From contig JAXLSX010000002.1 in assembly GCA_046330285.1 (NCBI GenBank), positions 186,001 through 250,000 of the forward strand: a DNA stretch of 64,000 nt. The letters run 5' to 3'. Positions 32,286 through 40,340 of this stretch are shown here, piece after piece (the stretch's first letter is position 1; each line of letters starts with the position of its first letter). This stretch comes from RHKX01 sp046330285 (lineage in GTDB: Bacteria > Actinomycetota > Thermoleophilia > Solirubrobacterales > 70-9). Both the position numbers and the translations under genes were made by a program. Below the pieces are notes generated by a model. The model searched no databases and had not been told where the DNA came from. It saw nothing but the letters and a program-made list of their open reading frames with translations.

Positions 32286-33425
32286 ATGAGCTCTATGGAT
32301 TTCGCCGAGGTTCTGACCCGGATGGTCACGATGCGCGCCTCCGACGTGCACCTGACGCCCGGATTTCACCCTGCCGTACGCGTGCGCGGCCAGATCCAGG
32401 CGCTCGAGGACCTGCCGGTTCTGACCCCGCAGGCGACCCGCGACACCGTCTACTCGATCCTCAACGACGACCAGCGGAAGAAGTTCGAGAACAACATGCA
32501 GCTCGACTTCGCCTACGCGATCCCGAACGTCGCCCGCTTTCGTGTCAACACGTTCTTCCAGCGCGGTGCCGTCAGCGCAGCCTTCCGCCACATCCCGCAG
32601 GAGATCAAGACGCTGCCCGAGCTCGGGCTGCCGCCGGTACTGGAGGAGTTCACGAAGAAGCCGCGCGGCTTCGTCCTCGTCACCGGGCCGACCGGTTCCG
32701 GCAAGACGACGTCGCTCGCGGCGATGATCGACTCGATCAACCGCAACCGCGAGGAGCACATCCTCACGATCGAGGATCCGATCGAGTTCCTCCACCCGCA
32801 TCACCGCTGCATCGTCAACCAGCGTGAGATCGGCGCCGACGCCGTCGACTTCTCCCTGGCGCTCAAGGCCGCACTCCGCCAGGACCCCGACGTCATCCTC
32901 GTCGGCGAGATGCGCGACATCGAGACGATCTCGACGGCCCTGACCGCCGCCGAGACCGGCCACCTCGTCTTCGCGACCCTCCACACCCAGTCGACCGCCC
33001 AGACGGTCGACCGGATCATCGACGTTTTCCCCTCCGAGCAGCAGCACCAGGTCCGGATGCAGCTCTCGATCGCGCTGCAGGGGATCATCACCCAGCAGCT
33101 GCTGCCGACCGCCGACGGTTCCGGCCGGGTCTGCGTCTGCGAGGTCCTGATCCCGACCCCGGCGATCCGGAACCTGATCCGCGAGGGCAAGACCCACCAG
33201 ATCTACTCCTCGATCCAGACCTCCGGCGCGACCGGGATGCAGACGATGGACGCCCATCTCGCGCAGCTCGTCCGCCAGGGCACGATTACCCGCAAGCTCG
33301 CCGAGCAGCGCGCGGCCGTCCCGGAGGAGCTCCGGCGCCTCCTCGGCGGCACCGGCGCCGCCCCGCAGCAGCAGGCCGCGCCCCGCTACGAGGGCGCCGC
33401 CGCCTCCCTGGGAACCCCGGCCTGA
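32286..33425 (+). CDS. pilT: type IV pilus retraction ATPase PilT
   Basis: 379 residues. The N-terminal PAS-like domain has SDVHLTPGFHPAVRVRG. The core has GPTGSGKTTSLA (Walker A), ILTIEDPIEFLH (Asp-box), DVILVGEMRDIETI (Walker B) and FATLHTQSTAQTVDRIID (His-box). The retraction signature AIRNLIREGKTHQIYS near the C-terminus distinguishes PilT from PilB. It powers pilus depolymerisation for twitching or DNA uptake. The C-terminus carries an extra Ala/Gln-rich tail of ~25 residues. pilC follows after 17 nt. Confidence 0.96.
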   Translation: MSSMDFAEVLTRMVTMRASDVHLTPGFHPAVRVRGQIQALEDLPVLTPQATRDTVYSILNDDQRKKFENNMQLDFAYAIPNVARFRVNTFFQRGAVSAAFRHIPQEIKTLPELGLPPVLEEFTKKPRGFVLVTGPTGSGKTTSLAAMIDSINRNREEHILTIEDPIEFLHPHHRCIVNQREIGADAVDFSLALKAALRQDPDVILVGEMRDIETISTALTAAETGHLVFATLHTQSTAQTVDRIIDVFPSEQQHQVRMQLSIALQGIITQQLLPTADGSGRVCVCEVLIPTPAIRNLIREGKTHQIYSSIQTSGATGMQTMDAHLAQLVRQGTITRKLAEQRAAVPEELRRLLGGTGAAPQQQAAPRYEGAAASLGTPA

Positions 33426-33442
33426 GGTAGCGGGAGGGACCG

Positions 33443-34675
33443 ATGAGCACCTTCGCCTTCCGCGCAATCGACGTCGCCGGCACCCCGTCGCGCGGCGAGC
33501 TCGAGGCCGACTCCAAGACCGCCGTCACCGAGCAGCTCCGCCAGCGCGGGCTGATCGTCCTCGACGTCTCCGAGAAGCGCGAGGCGATGCGGATCGACGG
33601 CTTCATGGACCGCTTCCAGCGGGTCAACATGCGCGACCTCTCGGTCTTCTCGCGGCAGTTCGCCACCCTGATCGCCTCCGGCATGCCGATGCTGCGGTCG
33701 CTCTACACGCTCGAGGACCAGACCGAGGACGACAAGATCACCGCCGCGATCGTCGACCTCCGCAAGGACGTCGAGGCCGGCAGCTCCGTCGCCGACTCGA
33801 TGGAGCGCAACCCGATGATCTTCGACCCGCTCTACCGCTCGATGGTCCGGGCGGGGGAGGGCTCCGGCCGCCTCGAGTCGGCGCTCGACATGGTCGCGAT
33901 CCAGCTCGAGAAGCTCGACGCCCTGCGCCGCCAGGTCCGCTCGGCCATGACCTACCCGATGCTCGTCTTCAGCTTCGCGGTGATCGTCATGTCGATCGTC
34001 GTCGCCTTCATCGTCCCCGTCTTCACGGGCATCTTCGAAGACCTCGCCAAGGACTCCGGCGGCAGCGCCGAGCTCCCCTTCATGACCCAGATCACGGTGA
34101 CGATGTCCGACATCCTCACCGGCTATTTCTTCATCCTCATTCCCGCCATCGCCGCGATCTTCTTCGCCTTCTTCCAGTGGAAGAAGACCGAACGCGGCCG
34201 CCACCAGTGGGACGCTTTCAAGCTGCACCTTCCGGCCAAGATCGGCGACGTCGTCCAGAAGGTCGCCATCGCCCGCTGGTCCCGAGTCTTCTCCGGCACC
34301 ATCGCCGCCGGCGTCCCGATCCTCCAGGCGATCAAGATCGCCGGCGAGACCTCCGGCAACGCCGTCGTCGCCGAGGCGATGGACGACGTCTACGCCTCCG
34401 TGCGCCAGGGCGGCACCATCGCCGCGCCCCTCGGCCGCTCCGACGTCTTCCCGACCATGGTCACCCACATGGTCTCCGTCGGCGAGGAGACCGGCCAGCT
34501 CGAGCAGATGCTCGCCAAGATCGCTGACTTCTACGAGGCCGAGGTCGACGCCAAGATCAAGGCTCTCACCTCGATGATCGAGCCTTTGATGATCATCTTC
34601 GTCGGCATCGTCGTCGGCTTCATCGTCATCTCGATGTACCTGCCGATCTTCAGCCTCTACGACAAGATCCGCTAG
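33443..34675 (+). CDS. pilC: type IV pilus inner-membrane platform protein PilC
   Basis: 410 residues; GGGAGGGA precedes the ATG at 33443. Two T2SF/GspF domains are seen, one from LSVFSRQFATLIASGMPMLR and one from IARWSRVFSGTIAAGVPILQAI, each with the GxE motif (GSGRLESAL, GEETGQLEQML). Three membrane helices are visible (MLVFSFAVIVMSIVVAFIVPV, ILTGYFFILIPAIAAIFFAF, IFVGIVVGFIVISMYLPIF). PilC links the ATPases to pilin assembly. The C-terminal YLPIFSLYDKIR is typical. In the simplest pilus layout the pilin would follow; here 13 kb intervene. Confidence 0.96.
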   Translation: MSTFAFRAIDVAGTPSRGELEADSKTAVTEQLRQRGLIVLDVSEKREAMRIDGFMDRFQRVNMRDLSVFSRQFATLIASGMPMLRSLYTLEDQTEDDKITAAIVDLRKDVEAGSSVADSMERNPMIFDPLYRSMVRAGEGSGRLESALDMVAIQLEKLDALRRQVRSAMTYPMLVFSFAVIVMSIVVAFIVPVFTGIFEDLAKDSGGSAELPFMTQITVTMSDILTGYFFILIPAIAAIFFAFFQWKKTERGRHQWDAFKLHLPAKIGDVVQKVAIARWSRVFSGTIAAGVPILQAIKIAGETSGNAVVAEAMDDVYASVRQGGTIAAPLGRSDVFPTMVTHMVSVGEETGQLEQMLAKIADFYEAEVDAKIKALTSMIEPLMIIFVGIVVGFIVISMYLPIFSLYDKIR

Positions 34676-34719
34676 CGGGCGAGTTTTCCGACGCGGAAGC
34701 CATCGCGTCGATCGGCATC

Positions 34720-34866
34720 GTGAATCCGCTGCAAGAGCTCCGCGCCTGGATTCGGAATCGGAGGGCGGTCTGCCCACGGTGCGGCAAGCGCAACAGCTTT
34801 GGGCGGGAAGGAGCCAACGACGTGTGCGGCAGTTGCGGATTTGACTTCCGCACCGACGCCTATTGA
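34720..34866 (+). CDS. 48-residue zinc-ribbon protein
   Basis: GTG at 34720 to TGA at 34864-34866. The product MNPLQELRAWIRNRRAVCPRC... continues with CPRCGKRNSF and, 13 residues later, CGSCGFDF. It is a four-Cys treble/ribbon site in a basic-then-neutral small protein. Such proteins may be structural parts of larger complexes or small regulators. No ribosome site is obvious, which lowers confidence in the exact start, but the spacing of the two CxxC pairs is unlikely by chance. It lies 44 nt after pilC. Confidence 0.6.
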   Translation: MNPLQELRAWIRNRRAVCPRCGKRNSFGREGANDVCGSCGFDFRTDAY

Positions 34867-34945
34867 CCAGCTGCTGCCGGCACTACGGCTCGCAGGCCAT
34901 CAGAGAGGTCTCAAGCGAATCCCGGTTGATGCCGATTGGCCACCC

Positions 34946-35233
34946 ATGGGGGTCCTCATGGCAATCGCTCCGGCGATCAGCGGCGTGCTCGCGGGCATCC
35001 TTGGCGCGAAGCTGGCCCGGAACCGCGGCGCGCCCGCCCAGCGAGGCGTGTCAAGCGAAGGTCTCGTGGACGCGGTGCTGGTCCTGCTCGGATCGCTAGG
35101 GCTCCTCCTATCCGCGGGTATTGCGATCTCGCAGGACCAGTTCGTCCCATTCTCGATCGTGTCCGCGAGCATGCTTGCCCTCGGGATCTACTCCCACCTC
35201 ACGGCCCCGCGTCCGAGAGAAAGGGCGCGCTGA
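34946..35233 (+). CDS. small two-helix membrane protein
   Basis: 95 residues from ATG at 34946; ATG at 34958 is an alternative with a G-rich stretch upstream. There is an amphipathic or first membrane helix IAPAISGVLAGILGA and then two hydrophobic stretches, LVDAVLVLLGSLGLLLSAGIA and FSIVSASMLALGIYS. The tail is basic (PRPRERAR). No family is recognised. It sits in a run of small membrane proteins of lower GC than neighbouring genes, suggesting a later arrival. Confidence 0.55.
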   Translation: MGVLMAIAPAISGVLAGILGAKLARNRGAPAQRGVSSEGLVDAVLVLLGSLGLLLSAGIAISQDQFVPFSIVSASMLALGIYSHLTAPRPRERAR

Positions 35234-35239
35234 TTACCG

Positions 35240-35479
35240 ATGCCGGTGGTCGTTGCTTCGGTGAACATCGGCGCGGCAATCGCTGTGCTTGCTGGGGCCG
35301 CGCTGATCCTTTCGCGCCGGTGGCTCGTCGAGACTTTCGCCTTACGGGGTAATCGCGGCCCAGGTGGCGATAGGGCGACGGAAGTCTCGATCCTTCTCGT
35401 GGGTGTCCTGGTTATCGCAGCCGGGGCTCTCGGGTTGATGGTGGGCGACCCAGGGGCCGGGCCGGCGAGCGGCGACTGA
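35240..35479 (+). CDS. small two-helix membrane protein
   Basis: 79 residues from ATG at 35240, 6 nt after the previous stop. Helices VVVASVNIGAAIAVLAGAALIL and EVSILLVGVLVIAAGALGLMV flank a basic loop (SRRWLVETFALRGNRGPGG). Size and layout resemble the preceding gene, so the two may form a complex. No known family. Confidence 0.55.
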   Translation: MPVVVASVNIGAAIAVLAGAALILSRRWLVETFALRGNRGPGGDRATEVSILLVGVLVIAAGALGLMVGDPGAGPASGD

Positions 35480-35577
35480 GCAATACGCGCTCATGGCCGG
35501 TGAATTGCGACGCGCCGCCACCGCATCGGCGGAGCCATCGCTCCAGCTGAAGCCGATTGCCGCCGATAGGCAGCTCG

Positions 35578-36438
35578 ATGGGGGCGCGGGACAAGAAGGC
35601 TCTGAAGTGGGCCCTGGCCGCGGTACCGCTTGTCGCGTTCATCGCGGTAGGCAGCGTCATCAACGCAGAAGCCGACAAGCCGTTCTTCAACGTGACTCTG
35701 ATGCTCGCTTTGATCCTGGCGGTCGGAATGCTGCTCGCAGCGGCCCGTATCGCCTCTCGACCAGAGCTCGAGGCCGGGAATTCGCAGGACGACGGGAGGG
35801 CGGATGCACACCGCATATGGGCCCTGCGAGCGACGCCGAGTCGCGAGGCCGTCAAGGGGTTCGCGATCCGCGAACCCGAGCGTCGGGACATGGGCGGTCT
35901 CGTTATCGGATCCCTCTGCCTGGTCCTGGCGATCGCCATCTGGGCCGGACTCACGTTGATCCTCGAAGAGAATTGGTACCTCGGAATCATCGGCATGGTG
36001 GTGACCGGCTATTTCGTTGCGTCCGCCATTCGGGGCAGCTACGTGAGATACGCCTATCTCAGTGTCGGTGACGACGAGCTCAAGATCGTCCACGACGCGG
36101 CGCTTCGACGCCCGCTGGTGGTACCTGCCGATTCGATCTTCCAGGTGGAGCGCGGCCAAGGTCTCGCGGTGGACGACGAAGAGCAGGGATGGAGGACTCC
36201 CAGCCTCGGTACCGGCGAACCGAACCTGACGATTCACTTTCACAGCCCGCGGCTCATACCCACCAGGTCGTTGATGAGTGCGTTCCGGGTTAGGGATCCG
36301 GTGTATCCCGACCGAGCCATTGCTCGTTTCGAGCCCGTCGCCGGCGTCGGCCTGGTTCTCGAAGATCCGAAGGCAGCCGCACAGCTGATCAGGCGAGCGA
36401 CAAGCGCCGTGGTCGTCGGGTCAGAGACTGCCTTCTGA
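35578..36438 (+). CDS. membrane protein with C-terminal PH-like domain
   Basis: 286 residues from ATG at 35578 (TTG at 35557 would add seven residues). There are two pairs of membrane helices: KWALAAVPLVAFIAVGSVI, NVTLMLALILAVGMLLAA, GGLVIGSLCLVLAIAIWAG and YLGIIGMVVTGYFVASAI. The ~135-residue cytosolic tail begins YVRYAYLSVGDDELKIVHDA and PLVVPADSIFQVERG, the strand pattern of bacterial PH-like (YdbS/DUF) domains. No catalytic residues are seen. It is the last gene of the small-membrane-protein run. Confidence 0.65.
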   Translation: MGARDKKALKWALAAVPLVAFIAVGSVINAEADKPFFNVTLMLALILAVGMLLAAARIASRPELEAGNSQDDGRADAHRIWALRATPSREAVKGFAIREPERRDMGGLVIGSLCLVLAIAIWAGLTLILEENWYLGIIGMVVTGYFVASAIRGSYVRYAYLSVGDDELKIVHDAALRRPLVVPADSIFQVERGQGLAVDDEEQGWRTPSLGTGEPNLTIHFHSPRLIPTRSLMSAFRVRDPVYPDRAIARFEPVAGVGLVLEDPKAAAQLIRRATSAVVVGSETAF

Positions 36439-36487
36439 GGACCGCCGGACGAGCCGAGCGGCCACCGGTTGACTTGCGAGCAGAGAG

Positions 36488-37384
36488 CTACACCGCCGCA
36501 GGACCGGCGCCGGCATCCACCCGCGGCAACCCCGCGACGACTGCATCCCGCGACACACGCCCGACCTCGTCCGGCACCTCGCCGAGCGCCACGCGCCACG
36601 CGTAGTCCTGGGCTCGACCTAGCGGGGTGAAGAAGTTGTCGTAGTGGGTCGGGACGACGATCCGTGGGTCGAGGCGGGGGAGGATCCGATCCCAGTAGGC
36701 GGGCGTGACGCTGCGGCCCGCGACCCCGGCGAGGAAGAGATCGACCGGATCGGATCCAAGCGCCTCGTCGTCGAGGTCGGCGCTGCCCTGGTGATAGATC
36801 GAGATGCCGGCGACCTCGATCCGGATGCCGTAGACGGCGCCGCACTTGTAGGCGCCGGGGGCGAGGCCGTCGAGGTGGTCGCAGGTGAGTTCGCCGTCCA
36901 TCGGGACCTTGCGGCCGAGGATCAGCTTCGAGTGACGGCTCGGCACGAAGCGGACGGCGAACGGACCGAGCTCGTAGGTCTGCTGCGGGACGACCTCGAC
37001 GGCCCGATCGCCGAGGCGGTGCAGGCGCATGAGGGTGACGAGGGAGTCGGAGCCGTAGGCGCTCGCGCCGTGGCGGCGGGCGATCTCGGGGGCGTCGACG
37101 GCGTGATCGAAGTGGGTGTGCCCGACGAGGATTCCGGCGACCTCTCCCGGCGCGGCCGCGTAGCGGTCGATCATGGCCGGGTCGGGCAACGCCCGGCGGC
37201 GGAGGAGGAGCGATCGCAGCGGCACCCGCGACACGTAGGGGTCGATGAAGATCGAGACGCCTTCGTAGGTCAGCCGGTAGCCGGAGACGCCGAGCCAGTC
37301 GAGCTCGAGCCCATCGGGCAGCTCGAGCGGTCGGCCCTCGATCTCGCTCGCGGCCTGGGCGTCGTCGTCGCCGGCTCGTGCCAT
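36488..37384 (-). CDS. MBL-fold hydrolase, UlaG/NAPE-PLD-like
   Basis: 298 residues. The motifs are DGLELDWLGVSGYRLTYEGV, SIFIDPYVSR, GHTHFDHAVDA (HxHxDH), VPSRHSKLILG, IYHQGSADLDD and VPTHYDNFFTP. The HYDNFF C-terminal motif and GSADL instead of a Gly-Asp metal site define a distinct subgroup. Hydrolysis of a phospholipid or lactone is possible but not demonstrated. The ATG at 37384 follows a minus-strand CATACT box by 6 nt. It is monocistronic, convergent with the PH-domain gene. Confidence 0.82.
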   Translation of the reverse strand: MARAGDDDAQAASEIEGRPLELPDGLELDWLGVSGYRLTYEGVSIFIDPYVSRVPLRSLLLRRRALPDPAMIDRYAAAPGEVAGILVGHTHFDHAVDAPEIARRHGASAYGSDSLVTLMRLHRLGDRAVEVVPQQTYELGPFAVRFVPSRHSKLILGRKVPMDGELTCDHLDGLAPGAYKCGAVYGIRIEVAGISIYHQGSADLDDEALGSDPVDLFLAGVAGRSVTPAYWDRILPRLDPRIVVPTHYDNFFTPLGRAQDYAWRVALGEVPDEVGRVSRDAVVAGLPRVDAGAGPAAV

Positions 37385-37449
37385 CGGGCGAGTATGACGC
37401 CGGCAGTCGCCGCGGCAGGAGCGGGGCCGGGAGCGCGGAATGGGGGCCT

Positions 37450-37941
37450 ATGAGCAATCCCGACGATCTGATCCAGGCCTGTCAGTCCCGCCTCGTCCAG
37501 GAGGGCGTCAGCGACGCAGTCGTCGCCGCCGGCGCCTTCGCGATCCAGGACGACTACAAGAAGATCGCCGTCGGCGGGCTCGCGTCGTCGTTTCTGCCCG
37601 GCAACAGCAACCCGGTCGTCGGGGGGCTCGAGGACGTCGGAGCGCTGGAGGCGACCCGCCACGCCAACGCCGCGTCTCACGGCGTCAGCGAGCGGATGAT
37701 GGTCTGCGTCACCGACTCCGAGATCTACGTCTTCGCGCTGCGCTCGCCGATGGGCAACGACCCCGAGGAATTGCTGGCCAAATTCGACCGCGCCGGCGCC
37801 CAGATCGAAGTCAAGAAGTTCCTCGGCGCCAAGCACCTCCACATCTCCGAGGGAGACGACAAGCTTTACCTCCAGGGCTCGACGGCCCGGATCTCGCCCG
37901 ACGCGGGCGGGGACAAGAGCGTCCTCGAGGCGCTCGGCTAG
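37450..37941 (+). CDS. soluble protein of unknown function
   Basis: 163 residues from ATG at 37450. The N-terminal helix-rich part (PDDLIQACQSRLVQEGVSDAV) is followed by a strand-rich region (MMVCVTDSEIYVFALRS, AQIEVKKFLGAKHLHISEGDDKLYLQGS), which looks like a small PH-like or bPH fold sensing domain. No membrane helix, signal peptide or catalytic motif is seen. It is divergent from the MBL gene with 65 nt between starts. I do not recognise the family. Confidence 0.7.
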   Translation: MSNPDDLIQACQSRLVQEGVSDAVVAAGAFAIQDDYKKIAVGGLASSFLPGNSNPVVGGLEDVGALEATRHANAASHGVSERMMVCVTDSEIYVFALRSPMGNDPEELLAKFDRAGAQIEVKKFLGAKHLHISEGDDKLYLQGSTARISPDAGGDKSVLEALG

Positions 37942-38007
37942 ATCCGGACGTTTCGAATTCGACAGAGGTGGGGAGTGCGCCGCGGAGCATTGCTGCGCCG
38001 GTCCATT

Positions 38008-38046
38008 GGGCGTGATTCGCGTCCCATAGGAACGAGATTCACGCCC
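38008..38046. repeat. 39-nt imperfect inverted repeat
   Basis: GGGCGTGATTCGCGTCC and GGAACGAGATTCACGCCC flank CATA and pair with one or two bulges. It lies 67 nt after the stop of the unknown gene ending at 37941 and contains a GCGTCCCATA core reminiscent of GCGTCCATA in the repeat at 28121-28199 (reverse strand). It may be a transcription terminator or an operator; no T-tract follows. The remaining 225-bp gap shows only a short upstream ORF. Confidence 0.5.
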
Positions 38047-38166
38047 GGTAGAGCCCGGCGACCACGCGTCCGCGAAGTTTGTTAGCTTCCGCTCACATTC
38101 TGTTGGGCAAGGGACCTACCGAAAGGGACAGAACATGAATCACCTGCCGATCAGGGGCGGCAGTCG

Positions 38167-38361
38167 ATGAGCACGGCGAACGCACGACCCGCGAACGCGG
38201 GACGTTTGGGCGGCGAGGAACCGCTGCCGCTTCCGTTCCCGAGCCCGGAGTTCCGGAAGCTTGATCTCCGTCAGAGCACGATCGCATCGGCGATCGGCCT
38301 GGCCGTCGGCGTGCTGGTGGCCGCCGCAGTGATCATCGCGATCGCCGCGGCGCTGCTCTGA
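38167..38361 (+). CDS. 64-residue single-helix membrane protein
   Basis: ATG at 38167 overlaps the stop of an 11-codon upstream ORF (38135-38170, MNHLPIRGGSR) that has AAAGGGACAG before its ATG, so translation may be coupled. The protein is polar and Pro-rich for ~38 residues, then ends in one long hydrophobic helix (IASAIGLAVGVLVAAAVIIA) with the C-terminus outside: a tail-anchored design. No family is recognised. Confidence 0.6.
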   Translation: MSTANARPANAGRLGGEEPLPLPFPSPEFRKLDLRQSTIASAIGLAVGVLVAAAVIIAIAAALL

Positions 38362-38370
38362 GCGGCCGAC

Positions 38371-38451
38371 CTACCGCTGCTGCGTCTTGATGAAGGCGTA
38401 GATCAGCAGCGGGATGACGACCACGACGATGATGATTACGGGGAGCAGCAT
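38371..38451 (-). CDS. 26-residue membrane peptide coupled to the DUF1269 gene
   Basis: ATG at 38451 shares its A with the TGA of the upstream gene (TGATG), and GAGGAGG lies about 10 nt before it. The peptide starts MLLPVIIIVVVVIPLLIYAF and ends IKTQQR: one hydrophobic helix with a basic, positive-inside C-terminus. Overlap, ribosome site and amino-acid pattern together support a real small protein, probably a partner of the DUF1269 membrane protein. Confidence 0.6.
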   Translation of the reverse strand: MLLPVIIIVVVVIPLLIYAFIKTQQR

Positions 38452-38945
38452 CAGACCTGCGCCTCCTCGACCTGGCGCTTGAGCTCGTCGGCGTCGGCGT
38501 CGATCTGCTTCTGGATGACCTTCTTGGCACGCTTGACGGCCTTCTCGATCTGCTCGTCGACCTTCGACTCGCCGATGACGATCAGGGCGGCGTTGCCGTC
38601 GTCCATGGCCTCGCCGAGCTCCTTGAGGTCGCTGCGGGACATGCCCTTCCAGAGGTGACCGATGACCCCGCCGGCGACGCCGCCGGCGATTGCGGTGCCG
38701 ATGATCGAGGGCGGGAAGAGGATGCCGGCGAGGGCGCCGACGGCGATGCCGGTCCAGGCGCCGTGCTGGGTCGGCTTCTCGGTCTTGTGGACGCGGACCT
38801 TGCCGTCCTCCTTCTCGATCACGGCCGAGTCGAAGGTGCCGACGAGGCCGGCGGCGTGGAGCTCGAACACGGCTTCGTAGTCGGCTTCGGCATCGGCGAT
38901 GTCGTCGTAGACGGCGGCGTAGAGAAAGACTGGGCGGTCGGCCAT
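38451..38945 (-). CDS. DUF1269-family membrane protein
   Basis: 164 residues. The N-terminal ferredoxin-like half (VFLYAAVYDDIADAEADYEAV, DGKVRVHKTEKPTQHGAWTG) is followed by a Gly-rich hydrophobic hairpin (GIAVGALAGILFPPSIIGTAIAGGVAGGVIG) and a soluble part (DGNAALIVIGESKVDEQIEKAV). This is the DUF1269/GlsB-like layout, often linked to stress regulation or acting as small conductance-type membrane proteins; the role is unknown. A Lys/Asp-rich coiled C-terminus (KVIQKQIDADADELKRQVEEA) is present. Confidence 0.8.
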   Translation of the reverse strand: MADRPVFLYAAVYDDIADAEADYEAVFELHAAGLVGTFDSAVIEKEDGKVRVHKTEKPTQHGAWTGIAVGALAGILFPPSIIGTAIAGGVAGGVIGHLWKGMSRSDLKELGEAMDDGNAALIVIGESKVDEQIEKAVKRAKKVIQKQIDADADELKRQVEEAQV

Positions 38946-39016
38946 TTGGTACCTCGCAGTGGGCTCGAGTCGGGAAAGAATTCGCTGCCGACGAGCCTAG
39001 AGCAGTCGCCCCGGCG

Positions 39017-39022
39017 TAGGGT
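39017..39022 (+). promoter_or_regulatory. -10 box TAGGGT for the cation/proton antiporter
   Basis: TAGGGT ends 8 nt before ATG at 39031, with CCGCGCCG between and no ribosome site. Confidence 0.5.
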
Positions 39023-39030
39023 CCGCGCCG

Positions 39031-40275
39031 ATGGTCGCCCTCGGGGTCTTCGCCGCCGCCCTCGCGGCCTACGAGCTGATCGCGGTCCGCGTCGAGCGCT
39101 TCGGGCTCTCGCGGCCGATGGTCTTCGTGATCGTCGGCGGGATCGTCGCCGCCACCGGCGTCATCGACCCGATCGAGGGGGAGAGCCTGGCCGGGGTTCT
39201 GCTGCCGCTCGCGGAGATCGCGCTGACGCTGGTCCTGTTCTCCGACGCGTCCCGGATCAACCTCGGCTGGCTGCGCGAGGACTACGGGCTGCCGGCGCGC
39301 CTGCTGGGGCCCGGGATGCTGCTGTCGATCGGCCTCGGCACGCTCGTCGGCCTCTGGCTGTTCGGCGAGCTCGACGCCTGGGAGTGCGGGCTGCTCGCCG
39401 CGATCCTCGCGCCGACCGACGCGGCGCTCGGCTCGGCCGTCGTCGAGGATCGTCGCGTCCCCGCCCAGATCCGGCGCTCGCTCAACGTCGAGGCGGGGCT
39501 CAACGACGGCCTCGCGGTGCCGTTCGTCCTGCTCTGCATCGCCGGGGCCACGGTCGTCGAGGGCTTCGAGCCTGGCTCGTTCTGGGCCACGACGCTCGTC
39601 GAGAAGATCGGCGTCGGCGTGATCGCCGGAGTCGGCGTCGGCATGCTCGCCGGCGAGCTCGCCCGGCGCGGCCGCAAGGACGGCTGGGCGAGCGGCACGT
39701 CCGAGCAGATCGCGATGGCGGGCGTCGCCGTCGCCCTTTTCGTGTTCACCGAGGAGATCGGCGGCAGCGGCTTCATCGCTGCATTCGTCGGAGGCCTGAT
39801 CGCCGGGTCGAGGCTGCGGGCCGACAGCAAGCCGGCTGTCGCGTTCGTTGACGAGGAGGGGGCGGTCGTCGGCGCGTTCGTCTTCTTCGCCCTTGGGATG
39901 AGCGCCGTCGCCCTGTTCGGCGAGCTGACCTGGCAGGTCGGTGTCTATGCCGTGCTCAGCCTGACCCTGGTCCGGATGGCCCCGGTCGCGCTGGCGCTGG
40001 CGGGGACCGGCCTGCGTGCACGCACCGTCGCCTTCATGGGCTGGTTCGGGCCGCGTGGCCTTGCCTCGGTGGTGCTCGCACTCGTCGTCCTCGAGCAGGA
40101 CAACGAGCTAACGGGGATCGACACGATCGTCCTGACGACGCTGGCGACGGTGATTCTCAGCATCGTTCTCCACGGCTTCAGCGCCCAGCCGCTCTCCCGC
40201 CGCTACGGGGACTGGGCGAAGCGGTTGCCCGCCGACGCGCCGGAGCGTGCCGAGCCCGCCCGGGCGAGCGAGTAG
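39031..40275 (+). CDS. NhaP/CPA1-type cation:proton antiporter
   Basis: 414 residues with about 12 membrane helices. Family motifs are GESLAGVLLPLAEIALTLVLFSDASRI, LAPTDAALGSAVVEDRRVP and LNVEAGLNDGLAVPFVL (the conserved Asp pair region; Asn-Asp type typical of CPA1), and GWFGPRGLASVVLALVVLE. It exchanges Na+ or K+ for H+ at the membrane. The start ATG is leaderless-type. It is monocistronic or ends before the glyoxalase-like gene, which has its own ribosome site. Confidence 0.9.
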   Translation: MVALGVFAAALAAYELIAVRVERFGLSRPMVFVIVGGIVAATGVIDPIEGESLAGVLLPLAEIALTLVLFSDASRINLGWLREDYGLPARLLGPGMLLSIGLGTLVGLWLFGELDAWECGLLAAILAPTDAALGSAVVEDRRVPAQIRRSLNVEAGLNDGLAVPFVLLCIAGATVVEGFEPGSFWATTLVEKIGVGVIAGVGVGMLAGELARRGRKDGWASGTSEQIAMAGVAVALFVFTEEIGGSGFIAAFVGGLIAGSRLRADSKPAVAFVDEEGAVVGAFVFFALGMSAVALFGELTWQVGVYAVLSLTLVRMAPVALALAGTGLRARTVAFMGWFGPRGLASVVLALVVLEQDNELTGIDTIVLTTLATVILSIVLHGFSAQPLSRRYGDWAKRLPADAPERAEPARASE

Positions 40276-40340
40276 TTTCGTCGTCGAAGCCGGTCCTCAT
40301 CGAAAAAGACGGTTCTCTGAAGGGAACGGAAGGAGAGAGC

